Positions 1-6,787 of a DNA stretch of 25,665 nucleotides are shown here, in pieces (position 1 is the stretch's first letter; each line of letters begins with the position of its first letter). The stretch is from Pseudomonadota bacterium (GTDB taxonomy: Bacteria > Pseudomonadota > Gammaproteobacteria > Xanthomonadales > Xanthomonadaceae). Made by a program: the position numbers and the translations under genes. A model generated the notes under the pieces. That model did no database searches. It was given only the letters and a program-made list of their open reading frames with translations, and was not told the origin of the DNA. Location: the NCBI GenBank assembly GCA_023388355.1, contig JAEWGI010000025.1, forward strand, positions 1 through 25,665. The letters are read 5' to 3'.

Positions 1-99
1 AAGCAACCGCCCCGAGGCCCCGCACCGCAACCCCCAACAACCCCCAGCCCCCCACCACCAGCTCGCCCCACCCCCAACCCACCAACGGTCCCACCCCCC

Positions 100-115
100 C
101 GGCACACCCCTTGCA
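100..115 (+). promoter_or_regulatory. sigma-54 (-24/-12) promoter candidate for flgA
   Basis: The sequence reads GGCAC-N5-TTGCA, with the GG at 101-102 and the GC at 113-114. This is the 12-bp GG-to-GC step of RpoN promoters (consensus TGGCAC-N5-TTGC). The first T of the consensus is C here. It lies 35 bp upstream of the flgA start, leaving room for a leader of about 25 nt with an AGGAG ribosome site at 141-145. Early and middle flagellar genes in this family are commonly RpoN/FleQ dependent, so the location fits. The surrounding C-rich sequence makes a chance match possible. Confidence 0.6.
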
Positions 116-150
116 CCCCACCCCCCGAACGTCGAACCCCAGGAGCACCC

Positions 151-858
151 ATGCCTGTCGCCGACTCCCGTCCGCGTCGCCCCGTACGCCCAGCCGCCCG
201 GCCCGCGCTGGCGCTGGTCCTGCTGCTGGCGATCGCTGCGGCGCTGCCCGCGCTGGCGCGCGAGCGGCAGCCGCTGGAGGACATCGCCGCGGCCGCCGTG
301 GCCGCGCTCGGCGCCGGCGATGCGCAGTCGGCCGAGGCCGTGCTGGCGCCGTCGCTGCGCCTGGCGCGCTGCAGCCAGCCGCTGGAGGCCGTGGCCACCG
401 GCCCGACCACCGCCCAGGTCCGCTGCGACGACAGCCCCGGCTGGCACCTGTACGTGCCGGTGCGGGTGCGGCGCGAAGCCGAGGTCGTGGTGCTGCGCAC
501 CCCGGCCGCCAGCGGCGTGCCGATCACCGCCGACCAGCTGGTGGTCCAGACCCGCGACATCGGCGACGCCGCCGGCGCCACCTTCACCGATCCGCAGGCC
601 CTGGTCGGCCGCGTCCCCAGCCGGGCGCTGGCCCCGGGCGTGGTCCCCACCGAACACGATCTCTCGCTGGGCGTCCCGCTGCGCCGCGGCGATCCGGTGG
701 TGCTGGTCTCGCGCGTGGGCGGGGTCGAGGTGCGCGTGCCCGGCCGGGCCATGGGCCCGGCCCGCGCCGGCGGCCGGATCGGGGTGCAGAACGTGTCCTC
801 GCGCCGGGTCCTGCGCGGCCGGCTGGTGGCCGAGGGCACGGTCGAGCTGCTGCCGTGA
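151..858 (+). CDS. flgA: FlgA, flagellar basal body P-ring formation chaperone
   Basis: This 235-residue protein is exported to the periplasm and assists assembly of the FlgI P-ring around the flagellar rod. Residues 1-38 form an arginine-rich n-region, a hydrophobic stretch (ALALVLLLAIAAALPALA) and a likely signal peptidase site. A SAF-like beta-clip region follows at about 110-175 (GVPITADQLVV.. and the LAPGVVPTEHDLS segment). The C-terminus has the typical FlgA ending, with GVQNVSSRRVLRGRLVAEGTV close to the last residues. Length is normal for the family. The ATG at 151 is supported by AGGAG five nt upstream. The gene is followed by flgM on the same strand with its own promoter. An in-frame overlap with other long open frames reflects only the high GC. 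Confidence 0.94.
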   Translation: MPVADSRPRRPVRPAARPALALVLLLAIAAALPALARERQPLEDIAAAAVAALGAGDAQSAEAVLAPSLRLARCSQPLEAVATGPTTAQVRCDDSPGWHLYVPVRVRREAEVVVLRTPAASGVPITADQLVVQTRDIGDAAGATFTDPQALVGRVPSRALAPGVVPTEHDLSLGVPLRRGDPVVLVSRVGGVEVRVPGRAMGPARAGGRIGVQNVSSRRVLRGRLVAEGTVELLP

Positions 859-886
859 GCGGCCCGAAACAATTTGGTGACGGGGC

Positions 887-913
887 TCAAGTTCCGCCAG
901 GGAGCGCCGTTAC
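887..913 (+). promoter_or_regulatory. sigma-28 (FliA) promoter of flgM
   Basis: The sequence reads TCAAGTTC-N11-GCCGTTAC. The FliA consensus is TAAAGTTT-N11-GCCGATAA, so 6 of 8 positions match in each box and the 11-bp spacer is exact. It lies 33 bp upstream of the flgM ATG (946) and just after the flgA stop. A FliA promoter on the anti-FliA gene gives the classical negative feedback loop seen in other flagellar systems. Confidence 0.75.
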
Positions 914-945
914 AGTGCTCGACCAGGCACCCCCAGGAGCGAGCC

Positions 946-1251
946 ATGACCCACAAGATCGACGGCAGCGGGCCGATCGTCCGGCCCCAGGAAGCGGCCA
1001 CGCGACCGCTGCCGGCGGCCAGCGCGAGCGCCGAACGCGGCGCGCCCGTGGCCGCCACCGAGAGTATCCGCCTGACCGGCGAGGCCGAAGGCCTGCAGAC
1101 CATGGCGCGCGAGCTTGGCGCCGGGCCGGCGGGCATCGACGTGGCCAAGGTGAACGCGCTGCGCGCGGCGATCGCCGACGGCAGCTACCAGGTCGACGCC
1201 CAGGCCGTGGCCTCGCGCATGCTGGACCTCGAGCAGCAGCTCGGAGGCTAG
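946..1251 (+). CDS. flgM: FlgM, anti-sigma-28 factor
   Basis: This 101-residue protein binds FliA (sigma-28) and keeps late flagellar genes off until the hook is complete and FlgM is exported. The first half is low-complexity and probably disordered (rich in A, P, S and R). The second half carries the FlgM core: SIRLTGEA, then IDVAKVNALRAAIADGSYQV and a final amphipathic helix VASRMLDLEQQL. The start at 946 is preferred over an upstream GTG at 874 because AGGAG at 935-939 sits six nt before it, and because the sigma-28 site at 887-913 lies inside the longer version. The next gene, flgN, begins one base after the stop codon, with its ribosome site GGAGG (1243-1247) inside the flgM end, so the two are co-translated. 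Confidence 0.92.
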   Translation: MTHKIDGSGPIVRPQEAATRPLPAASASAERGAPVAATESIRLTGEAEGLQTMARELGAGPAGIDVAKVNALRAAIADGSYQVDAQAVASRMLDLEQQLGG

Positions 1252-1252
1252 G

Positions 1253-1606
1253 ATGAGCGCCGTCGCCGCCGACGTCTTCGACCATCCGCTCGAAGCGCTG
1301 GAGCGGGCGCTCGACGCCGAACGCCGGGCGCTGCTGGACAACGACGTCGACGCCCTGCTGGCCTCGACCGCCGACAAGCTTGCCGCCCTGCGCCGCGCGG
1401 AGGCCGCGCAGCCGGGGATGATCGCCGCCGACCGGCTCGAAGCGCTGCGCGAGCAGAACCAGGCCAACGGCGTGCTGCTCTCGCGCCGCAGGCGTGAAGT
1501 GGGCTGGGCCCTGCGCCATCTCGGACGCGTCGAATCCACCGGCGTGTACGATTCGCGTGGACAGCCCGGCGCCCGCCCCCAGGCGCGCTGTCTCGGAGTG
1601 GGATGA
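1253..1606 (+). CDS. flgN: FlgN, flagellar export chaperone (FlgK/FlgL)
   Basis: This 117-residue, mostly helical, charged cytoplasmic protein is consistent with FlgN, which escorts the hook-filament junction proteins FlgK and FlgL to the export gate. It shows FlgN-type pattern: an N-terminal helix (LEALERALDAERRALLDNDVDALL), a KLAALRRAE segment and a late ANGVLLSRRRREVGWALRHL helix. Similarity across the family is weak, so position directly behind flgM is an important part of the call. The ATG follows GGAGG by five nt. Its stop codon (1604-1606) overlaps the start of the histidine kinase gene in an ATGA arrangement, so the kinase is translationally coupled to flagellar chaperone synthesis. 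Confidence 0.82.
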   Translation: MSAVAADVFDHPLEALERALDAERRALLDNDVDALLASTADKLAALRRAEAAQPGMIAADRLEALREQNQANGVLLSRRRREVGWALRHLGRVESTGVYDSRGQPGARPQARCLGVG

Positions 1607-2886
1607 GCGAACGCGAGAACACGACAACCAGCCAGGCCGCACTGTCCGACGCCGAACTCGGAATCCAGTGGTCGTTCCGGACCACCGAGAACGCGGTGAT
1701 CCTGCTCGACCGCGAGCGCCGCCTGCTGTGCGCCAACCCTTCGGCCCAGTCGCTGGCCGAACGCGCGCTGCCCGGCCAGGGCCCTGCCGAACTGCTTGAA
1801 CTGCTGCCCGCCGAGGCCTGGCAGCAGGCCGGTGCCAGCGGCCGCTGGGCCGGCGAGGTCAGCATGCCCTCGGGCGTGGTGCTGAAGATCGTGGTCCGCA
1901 ACGGCCGCGGCGGCGGCGAGGACGTCGACCTCAACCTCGTCATCTTCGAGGACATCACCCAGCGCAAGGCCCGCCAGGCCGAACTGCAGCAGCGCCACGA
2001 CGAACTCCAGGCCGCGCACCGGCGCCTGGCCGGCACCCAGGAGCAGCTGCTGCAGTCGGAGAAGATGGCCTCGATCGGCCTGCTCGCCGCCGGCGTCGCG
2101 CACGAGATCAACAACCCGATCGGCTACGTGCACTCCAACCTGGGCACGCTGCAGGAATACGTCGGCGCGCTGTTCGCGCTGATCGAACACCAGGACGCGG
2201 CGCTGCAGTCGGCCGAACCCGACGCGCGCGACGAGATCCGCGCCCAGCGCGAGCGCCTGGACATCGACTTCATCCTCGGCGACCTGCCCAAGCTGCTGTC
2301 CGAATCGCGCGAGGGCATCGAGCGCGTGACCAGGATCGTGCAGGACCTCAAGGAGTTCTCCTACGTCGGCCGCGGCGACGCGATGCGCCCGTCGGACCTG
2401 CACAAGGGCCTGGAATCGACCCTCAACATCGTCTGGAACGACCTCAAGTACAAGGTCCGGGTGGAGAAGCACTACGGCGAACTGCCGCTGGTCGAATGCC
2501 ACCTGTCGGAGATCAACCAGGTGCTGGTGAACCTGCTGATCAACGCCGGCCAGGCGATCGAGAACCGCGGCAGCATCGTCATCGCCACCGGTGCCGAGGA
2601 CGGCGAGGCCTGGATCGGCATCACCGACAGCGGCTGCGGCATCCCGGCCGACGCGCTGCCGCGCATCTTCGACCCCTTCTACACCAGCAAGCCGATCGGC
2701 CGCGGCACCGGCCTGGGCCTGGCGATCGCCTACAGCATCGTGTCCAAGCACCACGGCCGGATCGAAGTCCAGAGCGAACAGGGCGTGGGCAGCACGTTCC
2801 GCGTGGTGCTGCCGGTGGTACAGCCCGCAACGGCCGAAGCGCAGGGCGGATCGCCCGGCGCCGACCCCGCACCCAGCCCCAAATAG
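1603..2886 (+). CDS. Soluble PAS-domain sensor histidine kinase
   Basis: This 427-residue protein has no membrane segment, so it senses in the cytoplasm. Residues 20-120 form a PAS-like domain (TTENAVILLDRERRLLCANP, ending at FEDITQRK). A coiled coil (about 120-155) leads to the H-box AHEINNP with phospho-acceptor His167. The ATPase part has the N-box NQVLVNLLINAGQAI (305-319), the G1 box DSGCGIP (342-348) and the G2 box GTGLGLAIAYSI (368-379). It belongs to the flgM-flgN transcript through a 4-nt overlap. The response regulator at 3466-5205 is convergent, and the two probably form a pair. Xanthomonas has a comparable kinase/GGDEF-EAL-REC pair (RavA or RavS with RavR). Equivalence with that pair is my inference from domain order and flagellar context. 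Confidence 0.88.
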   Translation: MSERENTTTSQAALSDAELGIQWSFRTTENAVILLDRERRLLCANPSAQSLAERALPGQGPAELLELLPAEAWQQAGASGRWAGEVSMPSGVVLKIVVRNGRGGGEDVDLNLVIFEDITQRKARQAELQQRHDELQAAHRRLAGTQEQLLQSEKMASIGLLAAGVAHEINNPIGYVHSNLGTLQEYVGALFALIEHQDAALQSAEPDARDEIRAQRERLDIDFILGDLPKLLSESREGIERVTRIVQDLKEFSYVGRGDAMRPSDLHKGLESTLNIVWNDLKYKVRVEKHYGELPLVECHLSEINQVLVNLLINAGQAIENRGSIVIATGAEDGEAWIGITDSGCGIPADALPRIFDPFYTSKPIGRGTGLGLAIAYSIVSKHHGRIEVQSEQGVGSTFRVVLPVVQPATAEAQGGSPGADPAPSPK

Positions 2887-3440
2887 GCTGGGGTGAGCAA
2901 AGCGAACCCCAGCGCCCATCGTGCCGCAGGGCGACGTTGGGGTTCGCTTCGCTCACCCCAACCTATGCTGTGACCCGACGTCGGGTTCGCAGGCCCATCG
3001 AACCGTGCGCCCGGCAAAGGCGAAGCTCCCAGCTCCACATAGGCTGGGGTAAGCGAAGCGCACCCCAGCGGCCAATCGCGCCGCAGGGCGGCGTTGGGGT
3101 TCGCGTCGCTCACCCCAACCTATGGTGTGACCCGACGTCGGGTTCGCAGGCTCGCCGAACCGTGCGCCCGGCAAAGGCGAAGCTCCCAACTCCACATAGG
3201 CTGGGGTAAGCGAAGCGAACCCCAGCGCCCAATCGCGCCGCAGGGCGCCGTTGGGGTTCGCTTCGCTCACCCCAACCTATGCTGTGACCCGACGTCGGGT
3301 TTGCAGGCTCGCCGAACCATGCGCCCCGGCAAAGGCGAAGCTCCCAGCTCCACATAGGCTGGGGTAAGCGAAGCGCACCCCAGCGGCCAGTCATGCGCAG
3401 GGCGCCGTTGGGGTTCGCTTCGCTACCCCAACCCATGCGC
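2883..3440. repeat. Tandem REP array, four units of about 157 bp
   Basis: Units begin at ATAGGCTGGGG at 2883, 3039, 3196 and 3354. Each unit has a forward palindrome (ATAGGCTGGGGT.AGC..AGCG.ACCCCAGCG), a spacer of about 25 bp, then an inverted palindrome (GTTGGGGTTCGC..CGCTCACCCCAACC). The first three units continue with a perfect 14-bp palindrome ACCCGACGTCGGGT and an arm ending CGAAGCTCCCA.CTCCAC. The fourth is truncated in that arm. The array fills the space between the convergent kinase and GGDEF/EAL genes and contains no credible gene. Open frames crossing it (reading WGEQSEPQRP-type peptides) are artefacts of the repeats. The core matches the palindromes beside the RAYT gene at 19564. 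Confidence 0.9.
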
Positions 3441-3465
3441 TCGACCATCCTCTCCGGGCGCGGGT

Positions 3466-5205
3466 TCAGTACACCGGGTAGTCCGCATCCCCCAGCCGCT
3501 CGTGCGAGCGGAACGCGGCCTCGATGTGGCTGCGCAGTTCGTCGTCGTTCCAGGGTTTGGTCAGGAAGCGGTAGATCGAGCCGCGGTTGATCGCCTCGGT
3601 GATCGTGGCCAGGTCGGTATAGCCCGACAGCACCATCCGCACCGTGTCCGGATACAGCTCGCGCACCTTGGCCAGGAATTCGGTGCCGCTCATGTCGGGC
3701 ATGCGCTGGTCGGAGACGATCACCTGCACCGTGTTGCTGCCCAGCAGGTCGAAGGCCTCGCGCACGGTGGTGGCGGTGAGCACCTTGTAGCCGTCGCGGC
3801 GGAACAGGCGCACCAGCGAGCGCAGCACGTTGTCCTCGTCGTCGAGCAGCAGCAGGGTGCGCTCGGGCCGCGTCTCGGCGAACGCGGCCGGCAGCAGGAA
3901 GCGGCGCTGGATCAGCGGATCGAGCAGTTCGGCCGGCAGCGGCGGGCTGAACAGGTGACCGAGGAAGAAATCGCAGTGGTTGCGGCGCAGGAAGCCCAGC
4001 TCGGCCTCGGTCTCCACGCCCTTGGCGGTGAGCTTCATGTTCAGCCGGTGGCCCATGGCGATGATGCCGCGCACGATCGCCGCGCTGCGCGGATCGCTGG
4101 CCACGTTGCGGATGAAGCCACGCCCGATCTGCAGCCGGTCCAGCGGGTACTGGCCCAGCGCGGCGAAGCTCAGCCCGCCCTTGCCGAAATCCTGCACGGT
4201 CAGGGTCGCGCCCAGCGCGCGCAGGCCGGTGAGGGTGTCGTGGATGCGGTGCACGTCCAGCGCCAGCGCGCTTTCGGGCAGCTCGAACTCGAACGACGCC
4301 GCCGGCAGCTGGTGCCGGTGCAGGCGCTCGCCGATCGCGTCCAGGCAGTCCGTGCGCGCCAGCAGCACGCCGTCGATATGCACCGACAGCGTCAGGTAGT
4401 CCAGGCCGCGGGCGCGCCAGGCCGCCAGCTGCGTCATCGCCGCGTCCAGCACCCACAGCCCCAGTTCGCTCGACAGGCCGGCGCGTTCGACCCGGGCCAG
4501 GAACCGGTTCGGCCGCAGCAGCCCGTGCTCGGGCGAGTCCCAGCGCAGCAGCCCGCTCGCGCCGACCAGGCTGCCGTCCTGCGCCGCCACCTGCGGCTGG
4601 TAGTACAGGCGCATCTCGCCGTGTTCGAGCGCGGCCACGAAGCGGTCGGCGAAGCCCGGCTCGGACGTGGCCTTGGCCGGCGCGCCCGAATACAGGCCGA
4701 TGTTGTTGTGGCCGGCGCGCTTGCTCTCGCGCAGTGCGCGCTCGCCGCTGGCCAGCAGCGCGGCCGCGTCGGCGCCGTGCTCCGGGAACACCGCGATGCC
4801 GATCGACACCGTCACCGGCAGCATGTACGGCGGGATCGACAGCGGCCCTTCCAGCGCGTCGCGGAACAGTTCGGCCAGGGCCTCGCCGCTGGGCTCGCCC
4901 TCGCGATAGGCGATGCAGGCGATGAACTCGTCGCTGCCCAGCCGCCACAGCGTCGCCTCCTCCGGCATGGTCGAGCGCAGCCGCTGCGCCACCGCCGCCA
5001 GCACCTGGTCGCCGACCTCCTCGCCCATGTTCACGTTCACCAGCTGCAGCATGTCGATGTCGACGTGCAGCAGGGCCACCTTGCGCCTGCTGGCCTGCGC
5101 CGCCGACAGCATCGCGCCCAGGCTCGGGCCACCCGCGCCAAGCCGATACAGCGAGGTCACCGGATCGACCGGCACCCCGCTGGATTCCTGGAAACCGAAA
5201 CTCAT
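3466..5205 (-). CDS. GGDEF-EAL-REC protein, EAL domain degenerate
   Basis: This 579-residue cytoplasmic response regulator has its receiver domain at the C-terminus. Residues 40-175 are GGDEF-like, with GSDEF (90-94) in place of GGDEF. Residues 185-435 are EAL-like, but the EAL motif is SGL (217-219). The usual DDFG is QDFG (338-341), the K-x-D of the second half is Q359-I-G361, AEGVET is AKGVET (394-399), and the Q of QGY is L415. The receiver domain (449-565) is intact, with Asp499 in SDQRMP and Lys550 in TKPW. In the family these EAL residues bind metal and cyclic di-GMP, so phosphodiesterase activity is unlikely. It probably acts as a binding or output module for the convergent kinase. 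The ATG has no ribosome site. TACTCT lies six nt upstream, suggesting a leaderless transcript. Confidence 0.9.
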   Translation of the reverse strand: MSFGFQESSGVPVDPVTSLYRLGAGGPSLGAMLSAAQASRRKVALLHVDIDMLQLVNVNMGEEVGDQVLAAVAQRLRSTMPEEATLWRLGSDEFIACIAYREGEPSGEALAELFRDALEGPLSIPPYMLPVTVSIGIAVFPEHGADAAALLASGERALRESKRAGHNNIGLYSGAPAKATSEPGFADRFVAALEHGEMRLYYQPQVAAQDGSLVGASGLLRWDSPEHGLLRPNRFLARVERAGLSSELGLWVLDAAMTQLAAWRARGLDYLTLSVHIDGVLLARTDCLDAIGERLHRHQLPAASFEFELPESALALDVHRIHDTLTGLRALGATLTVQDFGKGGLSFAALGQYPLDRLQIGRGFIRNVASDPRSAAIVRGIIAMGHRLNMKLTAKGVETEAELGFLRRNHCDFFLGHLFSPPLPAELLDPLIQRRFLLPAAFAETRPERTLLLLDDEDNVLRSLVRLFRRDGYKVLTATTVREAFDLLGSNTVQVIVSDQRMPDMSGTEFLAKVRELYPDTVRMVLSGYTDLATITEAINRGSIYRFLTKPWNDDELRSHIEAAFRSHERLGDADYPVY

Positions 5206-5262
5206 GCCGGCAGAGTAGCCGGTTGCCTTGCCCGCTTCACCGCAACCGCTGGTCCGGCGTCT

Positions 5263-5342
5263 GTGGGAGCGGCTTCAGCCGCGATCAGGATCACGGATGC
5301 GATGCGGTCCCCGTTCCCGATCGCGGCTGAAGCCGCTCCCAC
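5263..5342. repeat. Inverted repeat pair (REP-like, GTGGGAGCGGC family)
   Basis: A 24-bp arm beginning GTGGGAGCGGCTTCAGCCGC (5263-5286) is repeated exactly in inverse orientation at 5319-5342, separated by 32 bp. Each arm is itself a hairpin (GCGGCTTCAGCCGC). GTGGGAGCGG.. palindromes of this kind are common as intergenic REP pairs in pseudomonads and xanthomonads. This family is unrelated in sequence to the GTTGGGGTGAGC family elsewhere in the window. It separates two co-directional minus-strand genes. Confidence 0.88.
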
Positions 5343-5358
5343 GAGGAGGCGGGGTTTC

Positions 5359-5817
5359 TCAGCGCGCGCTGACGTCGCCCGTTGCCGCGGGCGACCCGCC
5401 GCCGGCCGCAGCCGGAGCCCGCGCCGCGCCCACGTTGATCCGGATCCGGGTCAGCTCCGCGCCGCCCATGGCCTGGTCCAGCCGCACCACCACCCGTCCG
5501 CGCTCGCTGGCCCAGAGCTGCTGCAGCGCCGGGCCGTCGCCGCGCAGCGCCAGCGCCCGGTAGCCGTGCCGCGGCATTTCCGCTTCGAAGAAGGCTGCCG
5601 CCGAATCCGGGGTTCCCGCCCAGGCATAGCTGCGGGCGTGGCCGTTGGCGTCAAACATCCGTGCCTGCTCCGGCACGGGGATTGCATCGAGCAGGGCGGA
5701 CGCCGGTCGACGATCGACCACCTGCACGCTGACGCCAATCGTGGTGTCGCGCGCCGGGGCGACGCCGGCTAGTCCGCCGAGGGCGATGAGAAACGCCAGG
5801 GTTTGATGGGGACGCAT
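5359..5817 (-). CDS. Small exported protein of unknown function
   Basis: I do not recognise this 152-residue protein. It starts with a signal peptide (MRPHQTLAFLIALGGLAGVAPA, cleavage near residue 22), so it is probably periplasmic. The middle has a pattern seen in many small xanthomonad envelope proteins: a proline-containing strand (AIPVPEQARMF), a segment reading SAAAFFEAEMPRHGYRALAL, and two beta-strands (GRVVVRLD and ELTRIRINV). The tail is low-complexity Ala/Gly/Pro. No cysteine or catalytic motif is visible. It lies divergently upstream of the pilus operon, with about 400 bp between, which does not by itself link it to pilus assembly. TAGTCT sits four nt before the ATG and there is no ribosome site. 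Confidence 0.7.
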   Translation of the reverse strand: MRPHQTLAFLIALGGLAGVAPARDTTIGVSVQVVDRRPASALLDAIPVPEQARMFDANGHARSYAWAGTPDSAAAFFEAEMPRHGYRALALRGDGPALQQLWASERGRVVVRLDQAMGGAELTRIRINVGAARAPAAAGGGSPAATGDVSAR

Positions 5818-5872
5818 GCCGAGACTAACGGCACCATGCGCCCGCGACTGTGGGCCCGAAGTGAACCAAAGC

Positions 5873-5906
5873 GCCGATCTGATTAGGGCATCACGCCCTG
5901 ATCGGC
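5873..5906. repeat. Imperfect hairpin in the region between the exported-protein gene and the pilus operon
   Basis: GCCGATC and AGGGC on the left pair with GCCCT and GATCGGC on the right, around a five-base loop (ATCAC) and with a five-base bulge (TGATT) in the left arm. It has no T-run, so it is not a clear terminator. It lies 55 bp before the exported-protein gene on the other strand and about 240 bp before the pilus promoter. The rest of 5818-6115 shows no gene I can support. Confidence 0.45.
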
Positions 5907-6115
5907 CCCAGGTCGCGTTCCGGCCTCCATGCTGGCCCTGGGCTGCCGCCCCGGGTCAGGAACTGTCGTGGGCGGACTCTCTGAATGGTTTCATACAAAA
6001 GTGAACGCAGGTCACGCTTTCCAAAGCTTTTCCGATGCGATACAACGGTTCTGCGCAGGGGATCACGGAACGAGACCTTCAGACGCGCTGGGGATTTGCC
6101 GTTATCGTCAGGTTT

Positions 6116-6131
6116 TGGCATCCGACTTGCT
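6116..6131 (+). promoter_or_regulatory. sigma-54 (-24/-12) promoter of the pilus operon
   Basis: The sequence is TGGCATCCGACTTGCT, matching TGGCAC-N5-TTGCW at all positions but one, with GG (6117-6118) and GC (6129-6130) exactly 12 bp apart. The expected start is near 6142, giving a leader of about 70 nt before the pilin ATG at 6215. The upstream 250 bp is less GC-rich than the coding DNA and has room for an activator site. Sigma-54 promoters need an AAA+ activator; which one acts here cannot be read from the sequence. NtrC (12593-14002) is one candidate inside the window. Confidence 0.75.
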
Positions 6132-6214
6132 TCGCTGTCAGGCGTTGCAGTGTGCGGGTGCTCACACCCGGGCGCGGCATCCCGTCATCCATTCCCGTCC
6201 GTGAGAGCCCGCCC

Positions 6215-6739
6215 ATGAACAAGAGCCGTCTTTTCCTCGCCGTGTGCGCCGCCGCGTTAGCCGGCAGTGCGTCCGCCGGCCCCTCGCCGCAGACCGCGAC
6301 CTTCCAGGTCACCGCCACCGTCGCGTCGAGCTGCACCGTCACCGCCACCAACATCGCGTTCGGCGCCTACGACCCGGCCGACACCCACGCCACGCTCGCC
6401 GCCGACGCCAACGGCACGGTCAACGTGCGCTGCACCCGCGGCACCACCACCGCCGTGGCCGCGCTCGACGAGGGCGACTTCCCGGCCGCCGGTTCGACCT
6501 GCGCCAACCCGCAGCGGCAGATGGCCGGCGCCGGCGCCGAGCGCCTGCGCTACGACATCTACCAGGACGCCACGCGCAACACGCCCTGGGGCTGCGACGC
6601 CGCCAACGACCAGGCGATCCCGACCTTCACCTCGTCGCTGACCCCGGTCCAGCTGGTCACCTACGGCCGCATCCCGGCCGGCCAGGACGCGGCGATCGGC
6701 AGCTACGCCGACACCGTGCAGGTCTCGGTCACGTTCTGA
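6215..6739 (+). CDS. Archaic (Csu-type) pilin, spore coat U domain
   Basis: This 174-residue secreted subunit begins with a signal peptide (MNKSRLFLAVCAAALAGSASA). The mature protein opens with an extension (GPSPQTATFQVTATVA) and then enters the spore-coat-protein-U fold: SSCTVTATNIAFGAYDP, NGTVNVRCT, a cysteine pair in the middle (STCANP and WGCDAA), and the closing YGRIPAGQDAAIGSYADTVQVSVTF. The extension is the right length and alternation for a donor strand that fills the groove of the neighbouring subunit, so this is likely the main shaft pilin. It is first in the operon and nearest the sigma-54 promoter, as expected for the most abundant subunit. The ATG at 6215 is chosen from the signal peptide. 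The ribosome site is weak (GAGAG). Confidence 0.88.
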   Translation: MNKSRLFLAVCAAALAGSASAGPSPQTATFQVTATVASSCTVTATNIAFGAYDPADTHATLAADANGTVNVRCTRGTTTAVAALDEGDFPAAGSTCANPQRQMAGAGAERLRYDIYQDATRNTPWGCDAANDQAIPTFTSSLTPVQLVTYGRIPAGQDAAIGSYADTVQVSVTF

Positions 6740-6787
6740 GTGCGCGCGGGGCCGCTTCGGCGGCCCGTCCCGCTCCGGGAGTCGACA

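Noticed and set aside
910..2919. Very long antisense frames, for example under the flagellar kinase, under the usher (7396-9912), under ntrBC (11639-14335) and opposite the GGDEF/EAL gene (3502-5772)
   Set aside because: High GC suppresses stop codons. Their products are low-complexity Arg/Ala/Gly/Pro or biased His/Gln/Val sequences with no domains, and the opposite strand encodes recognisable proteins.
2883..3440. Open frames over the repeat arrays that read WGEQSEPQRP-, RFAHPSL- or SLCSPQP-type peptides, on both strands
   Set aside because: They are translations of the REP palindromes, recur in all arrays, have no ribosome sites and change frame with the repeats. The same holds for 16016-17003 and 22331-22740.
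6002..6018. GTGA-N7-TCAC dyad upstream of the pilus promoter considered as a CRP/Clp site
   Set aside because: The central gap is seven bases and not six, and the flanking T and A of the consensus are missing.
6740..6787. GTG at 6740 as chaperone start
   Set aside because: It has no ribosome site and adds 16 residues before the signal peptide; GTG at 6788 has GGGAG at proper distance.
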